Shown here piece after piece: positions 8,536 to 17,517 of a stretch of 64,000 bases of DNA (its first letter is position 1; every line of letters begins with the position of its first letter). The stretch is from Okeania sp034190295 (GTDB taxonomy: Bacteria; Cyanobacteriota; Cyanobacteriia; Cyanobacteriales; Microcoleaceae), in assembly GCA_034190295.1 (NCBI GenBank), contig JAXHSW010000002.1, positions 72,006-136,005 on the forward strand, read 5' to 3'. The position numbers were made by a program, and so were the translations under genes. The notes under the pieces were generated by a model. That model was not told the origin of the DNA and did no database searches. It saw only the letters and a program-made list of their open reading frames with translations.

Positions 8536-9639
8536 ATGATCTTATGGCTGAAGCAAATTCAAAGATGGTTCAAGGGACAAAAAGAAGTAATTGAAGACCA
8601 GAATTCTTTGCAGGAATTACCTTCAGAAACTCAAGCAAAAATTCAGGAATATTTATCTACTATTTCTCATCCTCAAAAAATCATAGAAGGCATCAAAAAT
8701 TCCATAGAAGAAGCAACTGATAGGTGGTTGTATTCTGCGTCATCCCCTAATAGTTTAATAATTTTAGGCAACCCTGTTGAACCTATTAACGAGTTTATTC
8801 AAGAGGCGATAAAGCAATGGCAAACTCCCCAAAATTTACCAATAAATTGTCTATGTTTGCCACCCGCTACAAATCCGGCAGAAAGACAACAACAACTTGT
8901 AGAAGAATTGCAAAAAGTTTCTGTAAATTCTCGAACGGAATCACAGCAACAATTATATTTAATTCCTAATTTATCTAATTGTTTTATTCGCTGCATTGGC
9001 GGTTTAGATGGGATGAATATTCTCCGAGATAAAGTAGCAGAAGACAAACAAAAGTTTTGGATAATTGGCTGTCATAATTGGGCTTGGGAATATTTGGATA
9101 AAACTAATCAAATTCAGGCGGACTTTGAACAAACTTTTTCTATACCTAATCTTGATGGTAATGAACTAAAACTCTGGTTAAAACCGGCTATAGATAATTT
9201 ATATATCGATATTGAAGAAAAAGAAGATGAGTTTCAAAAAGATTTTGAAAAGCTGGCAAAGATTTCTTTAGGGTTGAGTGAAGTGGCTAAAGAATTATGG
9301 TTTATTTGCCTCGGTTGCGAACAACAAGAACAAAAACAAGAAGATGAAGATATTGAGTCTTCTTTACTAATAAAAATTGCATGGCAAAATTTGCCTAAAC
9401 AGCCCAAAATATCCGAAGACGATCGTTATGTAATTTACTCATTGTTACTTCATCAACAACTTAGTCTTGATTGTTTAGCTATCACTTTAGGAGAAGAAAA
9501 AAATCTCGTCAATTCTCATGTCAGAAAATTAAAAGAATTAGACTTAATTCAAGAAAATTTTGGTTTATTGAAAATTAATCAAGTTTACTATCCTCAGTTG
9601 GCAGCAGATTTAAAACAGAATAAATTTTTAGATTTTTAA
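8536..9639 (+). CDS. Uncharacterised soluble protein encoded just upstream of MscS
   Basis: This 367-residue protein is not recognised by family. Residues 70-180 look like a Rossmann-type alternation of strands and helices (SLIILGNPVEP, INCLCLPP, LYLIPNLS, KFWIIGCHNWAWEYL), as in a degenerate P-loop ATPase; no Walker A GxxxxGKS is present. Residues 180-225 resemble the lid-side helices of AAA proteins. The C-terminal third (about 300-367) reads as a winged helix (DDRYVIYSLLLHQQLSLDCLAITLG, then NSHVRKLKELDLI). There is no signal peptide or membrane helix. The stop is 23 bp before the MscS start, so co-transcription is likely. It may be a cytoplasmic regulator or scaffold for the channel. Confidence 0.7.
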   Translation: MILWLKQIQRWFKGQKEVIEDQNSLQELPSETQAKIQEYLSTISHPQKIIEGIKNSIEEATDRWLYSASSPNSLIILGNPVEPINEFIQEAIKQWQTPQNLPINCLCLPPATNPAERQQQLVEELQKVSVNSRTESQQQLYLIPNLSNCFIRCIGGLDGMNILRDKVAEDKQKFWIIGCHNWAWEYLDKTNQIQADFEQTFSIPNLDGNELKLWLKPAIDNLYIDIEEKEDEFQKDFEKLAKISLGLSEVAKELWFICLGCEQQEQKQEDEDIESSLLIKIAWQNLPKQPKISEDDRYVIYSLLLHQQLSLDCLAITLGEEKNLVNSHVRKLKELDLIQENFGLLKINQVYYPQLAADLKQNKFLDF

Positions 9640-9662
9640 ATAAAAAACTCTGGGCAAAATTT

Positions 9663-10499
9663 ATGTTTATTTATACCCTATGTGAACTCACTGGTACAGC
9701 TAAAAAAATACAAGATATTGTCACAGAAGTTACAGTGGAAAAATTGACTGAAGCTGTAATAATTATTTTAGTGGCTTATGTCAGTATAAAAATTTTAGAA
9801 AAGCTGATTAATTGGCTTTCTGAACGGGTGGTTTTACAACTGCGTCAGAGTGTAAAACAGTCTTTACCATTTTGGCAATTTATAGTAGTAATTATTTCTT
9901 TAATCTGGATTAGTAATATATTTTTTAAGTTATCTCTTTCTAATGTAATTGCCCTTAGTGGTGTTGTTGGTGTGGCATTAGGATTTGCTTTTAAAGATTA
10001 TGCTAGTTCTGTAATTGCTGGTATAGTAGCACTTTTAGAATCTCCCTATAGAGTGGGCGATCGCGTCAAAATCGGCGAACATTATGGTGAAATAGTTCGT
10101 TTTGGTTTAAGAAGTTTTTCTATCCAAACAACTGAGGATAATAATGTTACAGTTCCTCATAATTATATTTGGACAAATACAATTACTAACGTTAATGATG
10201 GCGATTTAGAAGCTCAAGTAATAACGGATTTTTATGTGAGTCATGAAGTAGATGTTAAGCTTGCCCGTCGAATTTTATATCAAGCTGCTTATACGAGTAA
10301 ATATACTCAAATGCGATTACCTATTTTTGTTTCTTTAGAAGAAAAAATGTGGGGAACTCATTTTCAGATTAAAGCTTATCCTATAGATGCTCGTGCTGAA
10401 TTAGCATACAAAAGTGATTTGACTTGGAGAGTAAAAGAAGCTTTTGGTAAGTATGCAATAACTTATCCTCAGATTAAAAAATTAGGTAAATCTGAGTGA
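9663..10499 (+). CDS. MscS-family mechanosensitive ion channel
   Basis: The 278-residue product has the MscS layout. Membrane helices lie at about 28-50, 70-90 and 92-120; the last is the Gly/Ala-rich pore helix (VIALSGVVGVALGFAFKDYASSVIAGIVALLE). The beta domain follows with SPYRVGDRVKIGEHYGEI (128-145) and VPHNYIWTN, and then an alpha/beta vestibule. It is at the small end of the family, as in E. coli MscS. Such channels open under membrane tension and release solutes on hypo-osmotic shock. It follows the uncharacterised 367-residue protein by 23 bp and has no clear ribosome site of its own. Confidence 0.92.
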   Translation: MFIYTLCELTGTAKKIQDIVTEVTVEKLTEAVIIILVAYVSIKILEKLINWLSERVVLQLRQSVKQSLPFWQFIVVIISLIWISNIFFKLSLSNVIALSGVVGVALGFAFKDYASSVIAGIVALLESPYRVGDRVKIGEHYGEIVRFGLRSFSIQTTEDNNVTVPHNYIWTNTITNVNDGDLEAQVITDFYVSHEVDVKLARRILYQAAYTSKYTQMRLPIFVSLEEKMWGTHFQIKAYPIDARAELAYKSDLTWRVKEAFGKYAITYPQIKKLGKSE

Positions 10500-10651
10500 C
10501 TTTAGTAGTAAGCAGTCCGCAGGAAATACTTACAATCATTTTATGCTTGTCAATCTATCTTAAGAAATATTTTATAATTATTCGATAAATGGAAAATATC
10601 TATCTGGTCATGGTGGACAGAATGTAGATAAATATACTATTTTAGAGTTAG

Positions 10652-10881
10652 TATAGCGTATCTCAGTAAGCGTGAGGTAGACTCTTATCTTTACCGAATA
10701 ATTAAGGTTTAAAGCCTCTCACTCGCCGTGGAGAAACAAGAAAAAATTTTCCTTTTAGTCAATCCTCTTCTTGAAAAGAAGAGGTAATTCTAAATTCTAA
10801 ATTCTAAATTCTTGAATTCACTATTGCCTGTTGCCTAAAGCAAACGAGTTTTGTACCTCACGCTTTTTGGGAATTGCTATA
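10652..10881. mobile_element. Inverted-repeat element with split termini (TATAGC / AAGCGTGAGGTA)
   Basis: The left end reads TATAGC, ten bases, AAGCGTGAGGTA; the right end is the exact inverse, TACCTCACGCTT, ten bases, GCTATA. Inside is a copy of repeat B (10682-10790) and ATTCTAA heptads. No gene is seen between 10500 and 10941. A 26-bp mini-palindrome with GTAAG/CTTAC ends is at 10507-10532. Confidence 0.6.
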
Positions 10882-10941
10882 ACTTATAATTGATTTCAGT
10901 AAGCCGATCGTTTTAAAGTTAAAATTTAAAGGAGAAAAATT

Positions 10942-12138
10942 ATGACAAATAATCAAATTAACAATCAAAATAAAACTAAAACAACGCCTAACTCAGATAC
11001 TAATATTGACAGTAATGCTGAAGTAAAAAAAGAACTAACATCACCTAACAGTCTGACTGATGCTGCTGGCCAAGTAGGAGAATTAATAGTTAATACTGCT
11101 ACTAAAACAACTCAAGAAGTTATAGAAAATGTTGCTGGAGCCGGAATATTACTTCAAGATTTTATAGAAACGACTTCCAGAGAGGCACATCAACTATTAG
11201 AATCTGCCACAGAACAAACAGGACAAACTCTACAAATCATCTCAGAAAACCCTGTACTAAAATTTATTAATAAGCTCTGGGGAACTCAATGGCTAATGTC
11301 AATTTTGGGAGAAGTTGATGTAGAGAAAATTCAGACTAAAGTCAAAGAAACTAAACTAAAATATCCCCAAGAAACACCAAATAAAATCGCTAATCGTCTG
11401 ATATTAAAGCAAGCTTGGGAAGCAGGTAAAGTTGGCATGGTAACTAATATTCTTCCTCCCATTGCTTTAGCCTTATTTGGAGTAGAATTAGCAGCCACAA
11501 CAAAATTACAATCAGAAATGCTTTATCAGATAGCTGGAGCCTACGGTTTAGACTTAAATGAACCCACCCGTCGAGGAGAAGTTTTAGGCATTTTTGGCTT
11601 ATCTCTAGGAGGGAGTATGTTGAAAGGTAGCTTGAGTTTTGTAGAGATTATTCCCGGTATTGGACCTGTAGTTGGTGCTTCGACAAATGCTGTGATGATC
11701 TACAGTTTAGGATATACCGCTTGCCAATTTTATGAAGCTAAATTAAATGGAACTTTAAACACAGAAAAACTAGAAACTTTCCAACAACAAACAGAGGATA
11801 ATTTAAAATACACAGAGCAACAATTTGTCGTTATTGACCAAATATTAGCTCACATGATTATAGCCAGTTATCCTAATAAATCTTGGTCAGATATTATGTC
11901 TGAATTAGACACAATTGCACCCGCTTCGATAGAGACAGTTAAAGCTCATTTAGATAATCCTCAACCTTTGGAAATACTCTTAGAAAAACTCTCTCCAGAT
12001 TTAGCAATGTCAGTATTAGCTCATTGTTATCGTATTGCTAAATTAGATGGGATGATTACCCCTGAAGAACAAGCAATTTTAGAAGCGATCGCCAAAAAAT
12101 TTGAAATAGATTTGAGCCTTCTGGAAATTGAATTGTAA
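10942..12138 (+). CDS. EcsC/DUF697-like membrane-associated protein with TerB-like C-terminus
   Basis: The start is set by AAAGGAG a few bases before the ATG. Residues 1-70 are polar and Asn/Thr-rich. Residues 130-270 match the EcsC/DUF697 pattern: a helix-rich segment with small-residue membrane helices (VTNILPPIALALFGVELAA; SFVEIIPGIGPVVGASTNAVMIYSLGYTACQFY) and the YQIAGAYGLDL motif. Residues 345-398 (LAHCYRIAKLDGMITPEEQAILEAIAKKFEI) resemble a TerB/DjlA-type helical acidic domain. The pairing suggests a stress-linked membrane protein. The gene is monocistronic, with repeats on both sides. No enzyme motif is visible. Confidence 0.7.
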   Translation: MTNNQINNQNKTKTTPNSDTNIDSNAEVKKELTSPNSLTDAAGQVGELIVNTATKTTQEVIENVAGAGILLQDFIETTSREAHQLLESATEQTGQTLQIISENPVLKFINKLWGTQWLMSILGEVDVEKIQTKVKETKLKYPQETPNKIANRLILKQAWEAGKVGMVTNILPPIALALFGVELAATTKLQSEMLYQIAGAYGLDLNEPTRRGEVLGIFGLSLGGSMLKGSLSFVEIIPGIGPVVGASTNAVMIYSLGYTACQFYEAKLNGTLNTEKLETFQQQTEDNLKYTEQQFVVIDQILAHMIIASYPNKSWSDIMSELDTIAPASIETVKAHLDNPQPLEILLEKLSPDLAMSVLAHCYRIAKLDGMITPEEQAILEAIAKKFEIDLSLLEIEL

Positions 12139-12171
12139 GTTATAAAATCGCCATATTTGTTATCTATCAGA

Positions 12172-12482
12172 GTAAGCATTCAGCCGTCAGCTATCAGCCG
12201 TCAGCTATCAGCCATCAGCTATTGATTCTTTTTAGTTCTAGATAAAAGCTTTACTAATGGATTAGAATTAAATTTTACGCTCTCTAGCTAGCTAAAACAG
12301 TCTATATATTAAAATCCCCTCATAAGAGCTGAGAGCTAATAGCTGTTTGCGCAGCATTCCGCAGGAAATGCTTACCATTTGCTACATCACGCGCCCCCGC
12401 GCATCCCCCAAAATTGGGGGGCTAGGGGGGCAAAATTCAGTATTAATTGCTGATAGCTGACTGCTGATAGCTGAATGCTTAC
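12172..12482. mobile_element. MITE family E, copy 1
   Basis: A 311-bp element with ends GTAAGCATTCAGC / GCTGAATGCTTAC and a perfect 8-bp target duplication CTATCAGA (12164-12171, 12483-12490). The interior has GTCAGCTATCAGCC heptad-like repeats and TTTGCGCAGCATTCCGCAGG. A related copy is at 17287-17485. Confidence 0.85.
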
Positions 12483-12602
12483 CTATCAGAAGTGATAATT
12501 AGAGATTTTTCAAAGATTTTCAACTTACTACTGTTGATAGATGTGAAAATAATCTAAAAATTGTTTTAATAATAATAGATGAACAGAAAGGAGAGTAAAA
12601 TT

Positions 12603-13145
12603 ATGCCTAAGTTAAATATTGGTTTAACAGAAGAACAACGTCAAGGTGTCATCGCCCTGTTAAATAAAGACTTATCAGATTTATATTTACTCCTAATTAA
12701 GACTAAAAAATATCATTGGGATGTAGTCGGTCCTCAGTTTCGGACATTACATCAACTCTGGGAAGAACATTATGAAGCATTAACAGTTAATATTGATGCC
12801 TGTGCTGAGAGAGTTCGTGCTTTAGGCGGTTATCCAGTGGGTACAGCAAAAGGTTTTCTGGAGAACGCTTCCATTGAAGAGGATGCAGGTAATATACCTA
12901 CAGCAAATGAAATGGTAGCACAACTGGTAAAAGACCACGAACAAGTTATTCGTAACTTGCGAGATCATATTGACGAGTGTTCTGAAGAATTTCACGATGA
13001 AGGAACTGCTGACTTTTTAACTGGACTAATGGAACAACACGAAGAAATGGCTTGGATGCTACGGTCTTTTATTGAAGGCGAAGCACTACAAAGTAATGGA
13101 AAAAGACCTAGTGTTGAAACTCCATCTGCTGTAGGAGTAAATTGA
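12603..13145 (+). CDS. dps: Dps family DNA-binding ferritin-like protein
   Basis: Start taken at 12603 (MPKLNIGLTEEQ): AAAGGAG at 12587-12593 sits nine bases before it, while the in-frame ATG at 12579 lies upstream of that site. The 180-residue four-helix product has the inter-subunit ferroxidase set His38 (KYHW), His50, Asp65 and Glu69 with the canonical spacing 12-15-4. Dps dodecamers oxidise Fe(II) with peroxide, store iron and protect DNA under oxidative or starvation stress. The C-terminal tail (NGKRPSVETPSAVGVN) is longer than minimal Dps. It lies between an EcsC-like gene and a ChaB-domain gene, all +, each with its own ribosome site, which suggests a stress gene neighbourhood. Confidence 0.93.
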   Translation: MPKLNIGLTEEQRQGVIALLNKDLSDLYLLLIKTKKYHWDVVGPQFRTLHQLWEEHYEALTVNIDACAERVRALGGYPVGTAKGFLENASIEEDAGNIPTANEMVAQLVKDHEQVIRNLRDHIDECSEEFHDEGTADFLTGLMEQHEEMAWMLRSFIEGEALQSNGKRPSVETPSAVGVN

Positions 13146-13318
13146 AGGAAGGAAGTTATAGAACCCATTTGATAGCTATCTATTTATAAAGATGAGAAGA
13201 TGGGAACCCACCCCTAACCCCTCCTGGGAGGGGAATGTGGGGAGATGAGGAGATGAGAGGAAATATATATACATTTTATTAGCGATCGCCGATCTAAAAA
13301 AAAGGAGAATAAATATTT

Positions 13319-14083
13319 ATGGTAGAAGAATATAAAGCAGAACGTACAATTTCTGCAGTTTTTAAACAAGAACGTCAAGTTAATGATGTTGTAGACCGCC
13401 TCCTGAAGCGCAACGTTTCCAGAGAACATCTTTCTGTGATGGGGAGAAATTTTGAGTCACAAACTCGTATCACTGGTTTCATTAGCAAGAAAGATGTAAT
13501 TGTGGGCGGTTTACGGACGGGGGCAATTTTTGGTTCCCTGTTTGGTTCTTTGTTAAGTTTGCTGACAGGAGTGGGTGTATTATTCATTCCTTTTATTGGT
13601 TCGGTAGTTGCAGCGGGTCCTATTAGTTCCGTGTTATTGGGTGCAGCGACTGGCGCTCTTGCTGGTAGTGCTGGTGCTGGTTTGGCTTCTGTGCTAACAA
13701 CTTTGGGAATGCCAGAAGATAAAGCTGCCATTTATGAAACTCGCTTGAAAGCTGGAGAATTTTTAGTAATGGCAGAAGTTCCTGCAGATAAGTCAGGAGA
13801 ATATCAACTGTTGATGGAAAGTGCTGGTGGAGAAGAAATTCATGTGAGCGATCGCGTCTTACCTCGTCCTTGTCCTGGTCGCTGCAATAGTTCAGAAGAT
13901 TTATCGCCGGAAGTTCGCTCTCATTTATCGGAGGATGCTCAGAAAGTTTTCATCGAGCGTTACAATTCTGTATTAGATGAAACAGACGACCAGTCCAAAG
14001 CGGAACAAGCGGCCTGGGATAAAATACACCAAGATTATGAAGAGGATGAAAATGGCATTTGGTCTAAGCAAAAAGTAGCATAA
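13319..14083 (+). CDS. General-stress-like protein with C-terminal ChaB domain
   Basis: Residues 10-45 (ISAVFKQERQVNDVVDRLLKRNVSREHLSVMGR) and the Gly/Ala-rich hairpin at 68-140 (GAIFGSLFGSLLSLLTGVGVLFIPFIG...) resemble general stress protein 17M-type proteins. The return segment 145-180 (EFLVMAEVPADKSGEYQLLMESAGGEEIHV) is ferredoxin-like. Residues 195-254 are a ChaB domain (LSPEVRSHLSEDAQKVFIERYNSVL, then AEQAAWDKIHQDYE, WSK). This combination recurs in cyanobacteria. Role unknown, probably stress related. AAAGGAG lies about ten bases before the ATG. A strong terminator is 180 bp downstream. Confidence 0.8.
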   Translation: MVEEYKAERTISAVFKQERQVNDVVDRLLKRNVSREHLSVMGRNFESQTRITGFISKKDVIVGGLRTGAIFGSLFGSLLSLLTGVGVLFIPFIGSVVAAGPISSVLLGAATGALAGSAGAGLASVLTTLGMPEDKAAIYETRLKAGEFLVMAEVPADKSGEYQLLMESAGGEEIHVSDRVLPRPCPGRCNSSEDLSPEVRSHLSEDAQKVFIERYNSVLDETDDQSKAEQAAWDKIHQDYEEDENGIWSKQKVA

Positions 14084-14262
14084 GGTAGGCAACAGGCAAC
14101 AGGCAAAAGGGAGGAAGGTTTAAGAGCAAGGAAAAAACTTAAATTTCCTGTAGATATCCACGCTAACTTTTACCATGACTACTGAGTGCTAATTGCTAAT
14201 TGCTGATTGCTTATTTAATTTAGTTTAAAATTTTCATTAAATATCGGGTCTAGAAATAATGC

Positions 14263-14296
14263 AGGGATGTTCTATGGAGCATCCCTATTTTTTTTT
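14263..14296 (+). terminator. Intrinsic terminator
   Basis: AGGGATGTTC / GGAGCATCCCT form a ten-pair stem (one G-T) around a TATG tetraloop, followed by nine T. It lies downstream of the ChaB-domain gene and upstream of the convergent small gene. Confidence 0.75.
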
Positions 14297-14318
14297 ACTC
14301 ATTTTGCTATTGCTAAAC

Positions 14319-14522
14319 TCAGGTATTATTTCTACTGAAAATTCCAGCTATTATTCCAATTCCCACAGTTAAAAGAACGAGAGACCAAACAACAAAGGAA
14401 GGAATTGAAGGTAAGATTCCTAGACCTTTAAGTAAAACAATTATTGAAATTACTATTAAACTTAGACCTAGTGTAGATAAAAAAACTGTTATTCCTATTG
14501 ATGATTTAGGGGACTTACTCAT
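14319..14522 (-). CDS. Small two-helix membrane protein (67 aa)
   Basis: After a short polar start (MSKSPKSS) there are two hydrophobic helices at about 9-31 and 40-62 (FVVWSLVLLTVGIGIIAGIF), ending in SRNNT. No family recognised. The upstream ribosome site is weak (CGGAAA). The clean hydrophobic pattern and convergent position toward the terminator at 14263 support a real gene, but expression is not shown. Confidence 0.55.
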   Translation of the reverse strand: MSKSPKSSIGITVFLSTLGLSLIVISIIVLLKGLGILPSIPSFVVWSLVLLTVGIGIIAGIFSRNNT

Positions 14523-14599
14523 AGATCATATTTCCGATTATTTAAACCTCAGATAATTTTATCATATATTGTCAGGAAGAAGGAATACCGTTTCACGGA

Positions 14600-15180
14600 A
14601 GTTATAAGCCATAAGTCAAAAGTCAAAAGTAAGAAATAATACCGTTTCACGGAAGTTATAAGTCATAAGTCGTAAGTCAAAAGTAAGAAGATTTTAGAAC
14701 GGGAAAAAGTAGATATTTCTCAAGTTTGACAAAAACGATATCAATTTGAATATTTATCATTATTTTCTCAATCATCAGAAGAAGGAAGAAGGAAGAAGGA
14801 AGGAGGAAATTATCAGTCAAACATCAAAACTCAAAAGTAAGAAGGAAGAAAGAAGTTATGAGTCATAAGTCAAAAGTCAGAAGATTTTAGATCGGGAAAA
14901 AGTAGATATTTCTCAAGTTTGACAAAAACGATATCAATTTGAATATTTATCATTATTTTCTCAATCATCAGAAGAAGGAAGAAGGAAGGAGGAAATTATC
15001 AGTCAAACATCAAAACTCAAAAGTAAGAAGGAAGAAAGAAGTTATGAGTCATAAGTCAAAAGTCAGAATATTTTAGAACGGGAAAAAGTAGATAATTCTC
15101 AAGTTTGACAAAAACGATATCAATAGGCGTGGTTTGATATGCAGTTAAATATTTATCATTATTTTCTAAATCATCAGAAG
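14600..15180. repeat. Direct tandem repeat, about 190 bp, nearly three copies
   Basis: ATTTTAGA(A/T)CGGGAAAAAG recurs at about 14691, 14883 and 15069, each followed by TCTCAAGTTTGACAAAAACG and then GGAAGAAGGAAG purine runs. The spacing is 192 and 186 bp. Between copies are ACTTATG/AGTCAAA heptads. No gene in 14523-15671. Confidence 0.8.
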
Positions 15181-15299
15181 TTGCATTTATCTATATTTTT
15201 AATATTAGGTTTAATACCCCCACGCTTATTTCCAAAAATTAGTAGTTCCTCTTTGTGGCAGCCATAAAACCCCTTCATATTTCCCTTTTTTTCAAAATT

Positions 15300-15540
15300 T
15301 ACAACTGATAACTGAAATGACCCCTTCTTTCTTCTTTCTTATACCAATTAATTTTAAAGATATCACAAATAGTTTTGCTCCTTTAAATATTAAATAACTT
15401 CTGTAAATTACTGTAGTATCAAAGTTTTAAGCCGATAAAATCTAACTTTTAACTTTTGACTTTTGACTTATAACTTACTTCCTTCTTCCTTCTTCCCTCT
15501 TCCCTCTTCCTTCTTCCTTCTTCCCTCTTCCTTCTTCAAT
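15300..15540. repeat. CTTCC-rich and heptad repeats upstream of the sigma factor
   Basis: Pyrimidine runs (CTTCTTCCTTCTTCC) and TTTTGACTTTTGACTTATAAC heptads. A TATATATATATGG box at about 15570 could be part of a promoter for the downstream operon, but this is only a guess. Confidence 0.55.
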
Positions 15541-15671
15541 AATTTGCATAAAAATCCTTTCCAGAGCAGATATATATATATGGGGAAAAGATTAGGTCTA
15601 AGCCAAAATAGTTAGAACTTTGATAAGCTCAACTCATAACTTTCAACTGTTGTGATAGGAGAGCGATCGCT

Positions 15672-16346
15672 GTGGAGGACCAATTACAAAATCTAATTAC
15701 CCAAATCAAGCAATATCAAAATCCTAGTCCAGAACGCCAGAAAGCTATTAATCGTCTATTGATATTAATTCAACAACTCCCTGGACTATATAGTTCGTCC
15801 CACCAGGATTATCTGGAGGCTTTTAATCGGACATTAGAATGGGTCTGCAAAAACATTCAAAATTTTGAATCTCGGCCTCCTTCGTGGGAAAGAAGCTTTG
15901 TTGTCTGGATTAATGGTTATCTGAAATGGCGTATCCAAGACTTATATACCCCAGATAATAGATATGACAGTTTGGATAAACCTATTAGTAATGAAGGAGA
16001 AAAACTAACAACTTTAGGAGAAATTTTACCAGCTAATAGTCTAAGTTTACTGGAACAGAAAATTGCTGAATTACAGAAAGCAAAACGTCAAAGACAAGGT
16101 GAATCTGTGAGGCAATATATTGAGACAGACCCAGAAGAAAAGCTCAGGTTATCTCATCCTAAAAAATATCCTGAATGTAATTGTCAACTATTGGCAATTC
16201 AGTTAAATTTTACAGAGCCACCAAAGAAAATATCTGATATTTGCAAAGAAATCAATATTAGTAATCAAACTGTTTATTCCCACTGGAAACGCAGATGTAT
16301 TCCATTATTAAGAGAAATCGCTAATCAATTTGGAGAAGAATTATGA
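15672..16346 (+). CDS. Sigma-70-like factor of the DUF1822/CHAT operon
   Basis: GTG start with AGGAG ten bases upstream. The 224-residue product matches cyanobacterial group-IV-like sigma factors. Region 2 is at about 40-105 (FNRTLEWVCKNIQNFE, then ERSFVVWINGYLKWRIQDLY and SLDKPIS). Region 4 is a helix-turn-helix at about 175-215 (ISDICKEINISNQTVYSHWKRRCIPLLREIA). Such factors direct RNA polymerase to a small regulon. The stop overlaps the next start as ATGA, so translation is coupled to the DUF1822 protein, a natural candidate for an anti-sigma or partner (inference). Which promoters it reads is unknown; the receptor genes downstream are an obvious possibility. Confidence 0.8.
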   Translation: MEDQLQNLITQIKQYQNPSPERQKAINRLLILIQQLPGLYSSSHQDYLEAFNRTLEWVCKNIQNFESRPPSWERSFVVWINGYLKWRIQDLYTPDNRYDSLDKPISNEGEKLTTLGEILPANSLSLLEQKIAELQKAKRQRQGESVRQYIETDPEEKLRLSHPKKYPECNCQLLAIQLNFTEPPKKISDICKEINISNQTVYSHWKRRCIPLLREIANQFGEEL

Positions 16347-17284
16347 ATATGACTTTTTCACAAGCATTAAATGTTTTTGTTACTGCAGAAGCTCATGGTT
16401 ATGCAGAGCAATTTGCAGCAGAACAAGCAACTCCTGAAAAAGGAAAACAAGTTTATCTAAATACTCTGGCTGTTGTGGCAGTTCAAAGTTATTTAAAGTG
16501 CCTAGATATTCAGACAGCGATGCATCAAAGTGATTGTTGGCATCCTGGTTCAAGAGCAATATTTAATGTGGCTGATTTAGTTTTACCAAATATTGGCAAA
16601 GTGGAATGTCGTCCGGTATTTCCTGGTGAAAAAGAATTATTTTTGCCTCCAGAGGTTAACGATAACCGCATCGGTTATATAGCGGTTAAATTTGAAGAAG
16701 ATTTAAACCAAGTACAAATATTAGGATTTGTTTCTGCGAGAAATATTGATAGGTTTCAAGATTCTATTCCCCTCACACAAATAGAATCTTTGGATGCCTT
16801 AATTGACGAAATTGATTGGTGTCAAAAATGGGTGAATTTACGTCGGTGGTTTGAAGGTTTTTTTCCGGCAGAATGGCAAAGTTTACAGTCATTATCTACA
16901 TCTACATCTACAAGAAGTTTGAGAGTTTCCATAGATAGTATTTCTCAATCTTCAACAGATGATGTAAGTATTAGTTGTGGGAAAATTATTAATTGGGGTA
17001 GTGCAGCAAATGAACAAACTACAGAATTAGCAGTAAAATTGACGGATAAATTTGAGGAGGAAATAGATATTTGTGTGCGACTTTCTACTACGGATAAAAT
17101 TCCATATTTACCTCCTGGTTTACGAGTGCAAATATTGGATGAATCTGGTAATTCTTGTATGGAAGCTGAAGCTAGGGAAGCAGATGATTGGATACAATTA
17201 GAATTTGGTTGTAAACCTCAAGAACAATTTACTATAGAAATGAGTTTAAATGAGCAAATAATTAGAGAAAATTTTGTAGTTTAA
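16343..17284 (+). CDS. DUF1822 family protein
   Basis: This 313-residue soluble protein matches the cyanobacterial DUF1822 pattern: an N-terminal helix (AHGYAEQFAAEQATPEKGKQVYLNTLAVVAVQSYLKCL), then IGYIAVKFEEDLNQVQILGFV and RRWFEGFFPAEWQ at about residues 165-178. The C-terminal 90 residues are beta-rich (PYLPPGLRVQILDESGNSCM). No catalytic residues are evident and the molecular function is unknown. It overlaps the sigma gene by four bases with GGAGAAG before the ATG. This sigma-DUF1822-CHAT gene order recurs in cyanobacteria (family knowledge). The stop codon is exactly where a MITE has landed. Confidence 0.85.
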   Translation: MNMTFSQALNVFVTAEAHGYAEQFAAEQATPEKGKQVYLNTLAVVAVQSYLKCLDIQTAMHQSDCWHPGSRAIFNVADLVLPNIGKVECRPVFPGEKELFLPPEVNDNRIGYIAVKFEEDLNQVQILGFVSARNIDRFQDSIPLTQIESLDALIDEIDWCQKWVNLRRWFEGFFPAEWQSLQSLSTSTSTRSLRVSIDSISQSSTDDVSISCGKIINWGSAANEQTTELAVKLTDKFEEEIDICVRLSTTDKIPYLPPGLRVQILDESGNSCMEAEAREADDWIQLEFGCKPQEQFTIEMSLNEQIIRENFVV

Positions 17285-17286
17285 GA

Positions 17287-17485
17287 GTAAGGATTTCCTG
17301 CGGAATGCTGCACAAACAGCTATTAATTGTCAGCTCTTAGCTCTCATAATAATATTTTAATGAATATAGACTTTAAAGCCAGCTTTGATAGTAGAATTTA
17401 ATTCTGACTCAATTAGTAAAGCTTTTATCTAAAACTAAAAAAAAAGCAGTAGCTGATGGCTGATAGCTGACGGCTGTTTGCTTAC
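17287..17485. mobile_element. MITE family E, copy 2, inside the operon
   Basis: A 199-bp element with GTAAG...CTTAC ends. The flanks GTTTAAGA (17279-17286) and ATTTAAGA (17486-17493) are an 8-bp target duplication with one mismatch, and the left copy contains the TAA of the DUF1822 gene. Internal sequence is homologous, in inverted orientation, to 12172-12482. Confidence 0.8.
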
Positions 17486-17517
17486 ATTTAAGATTATCGC
17501 AGATAAATATAGAAGTT

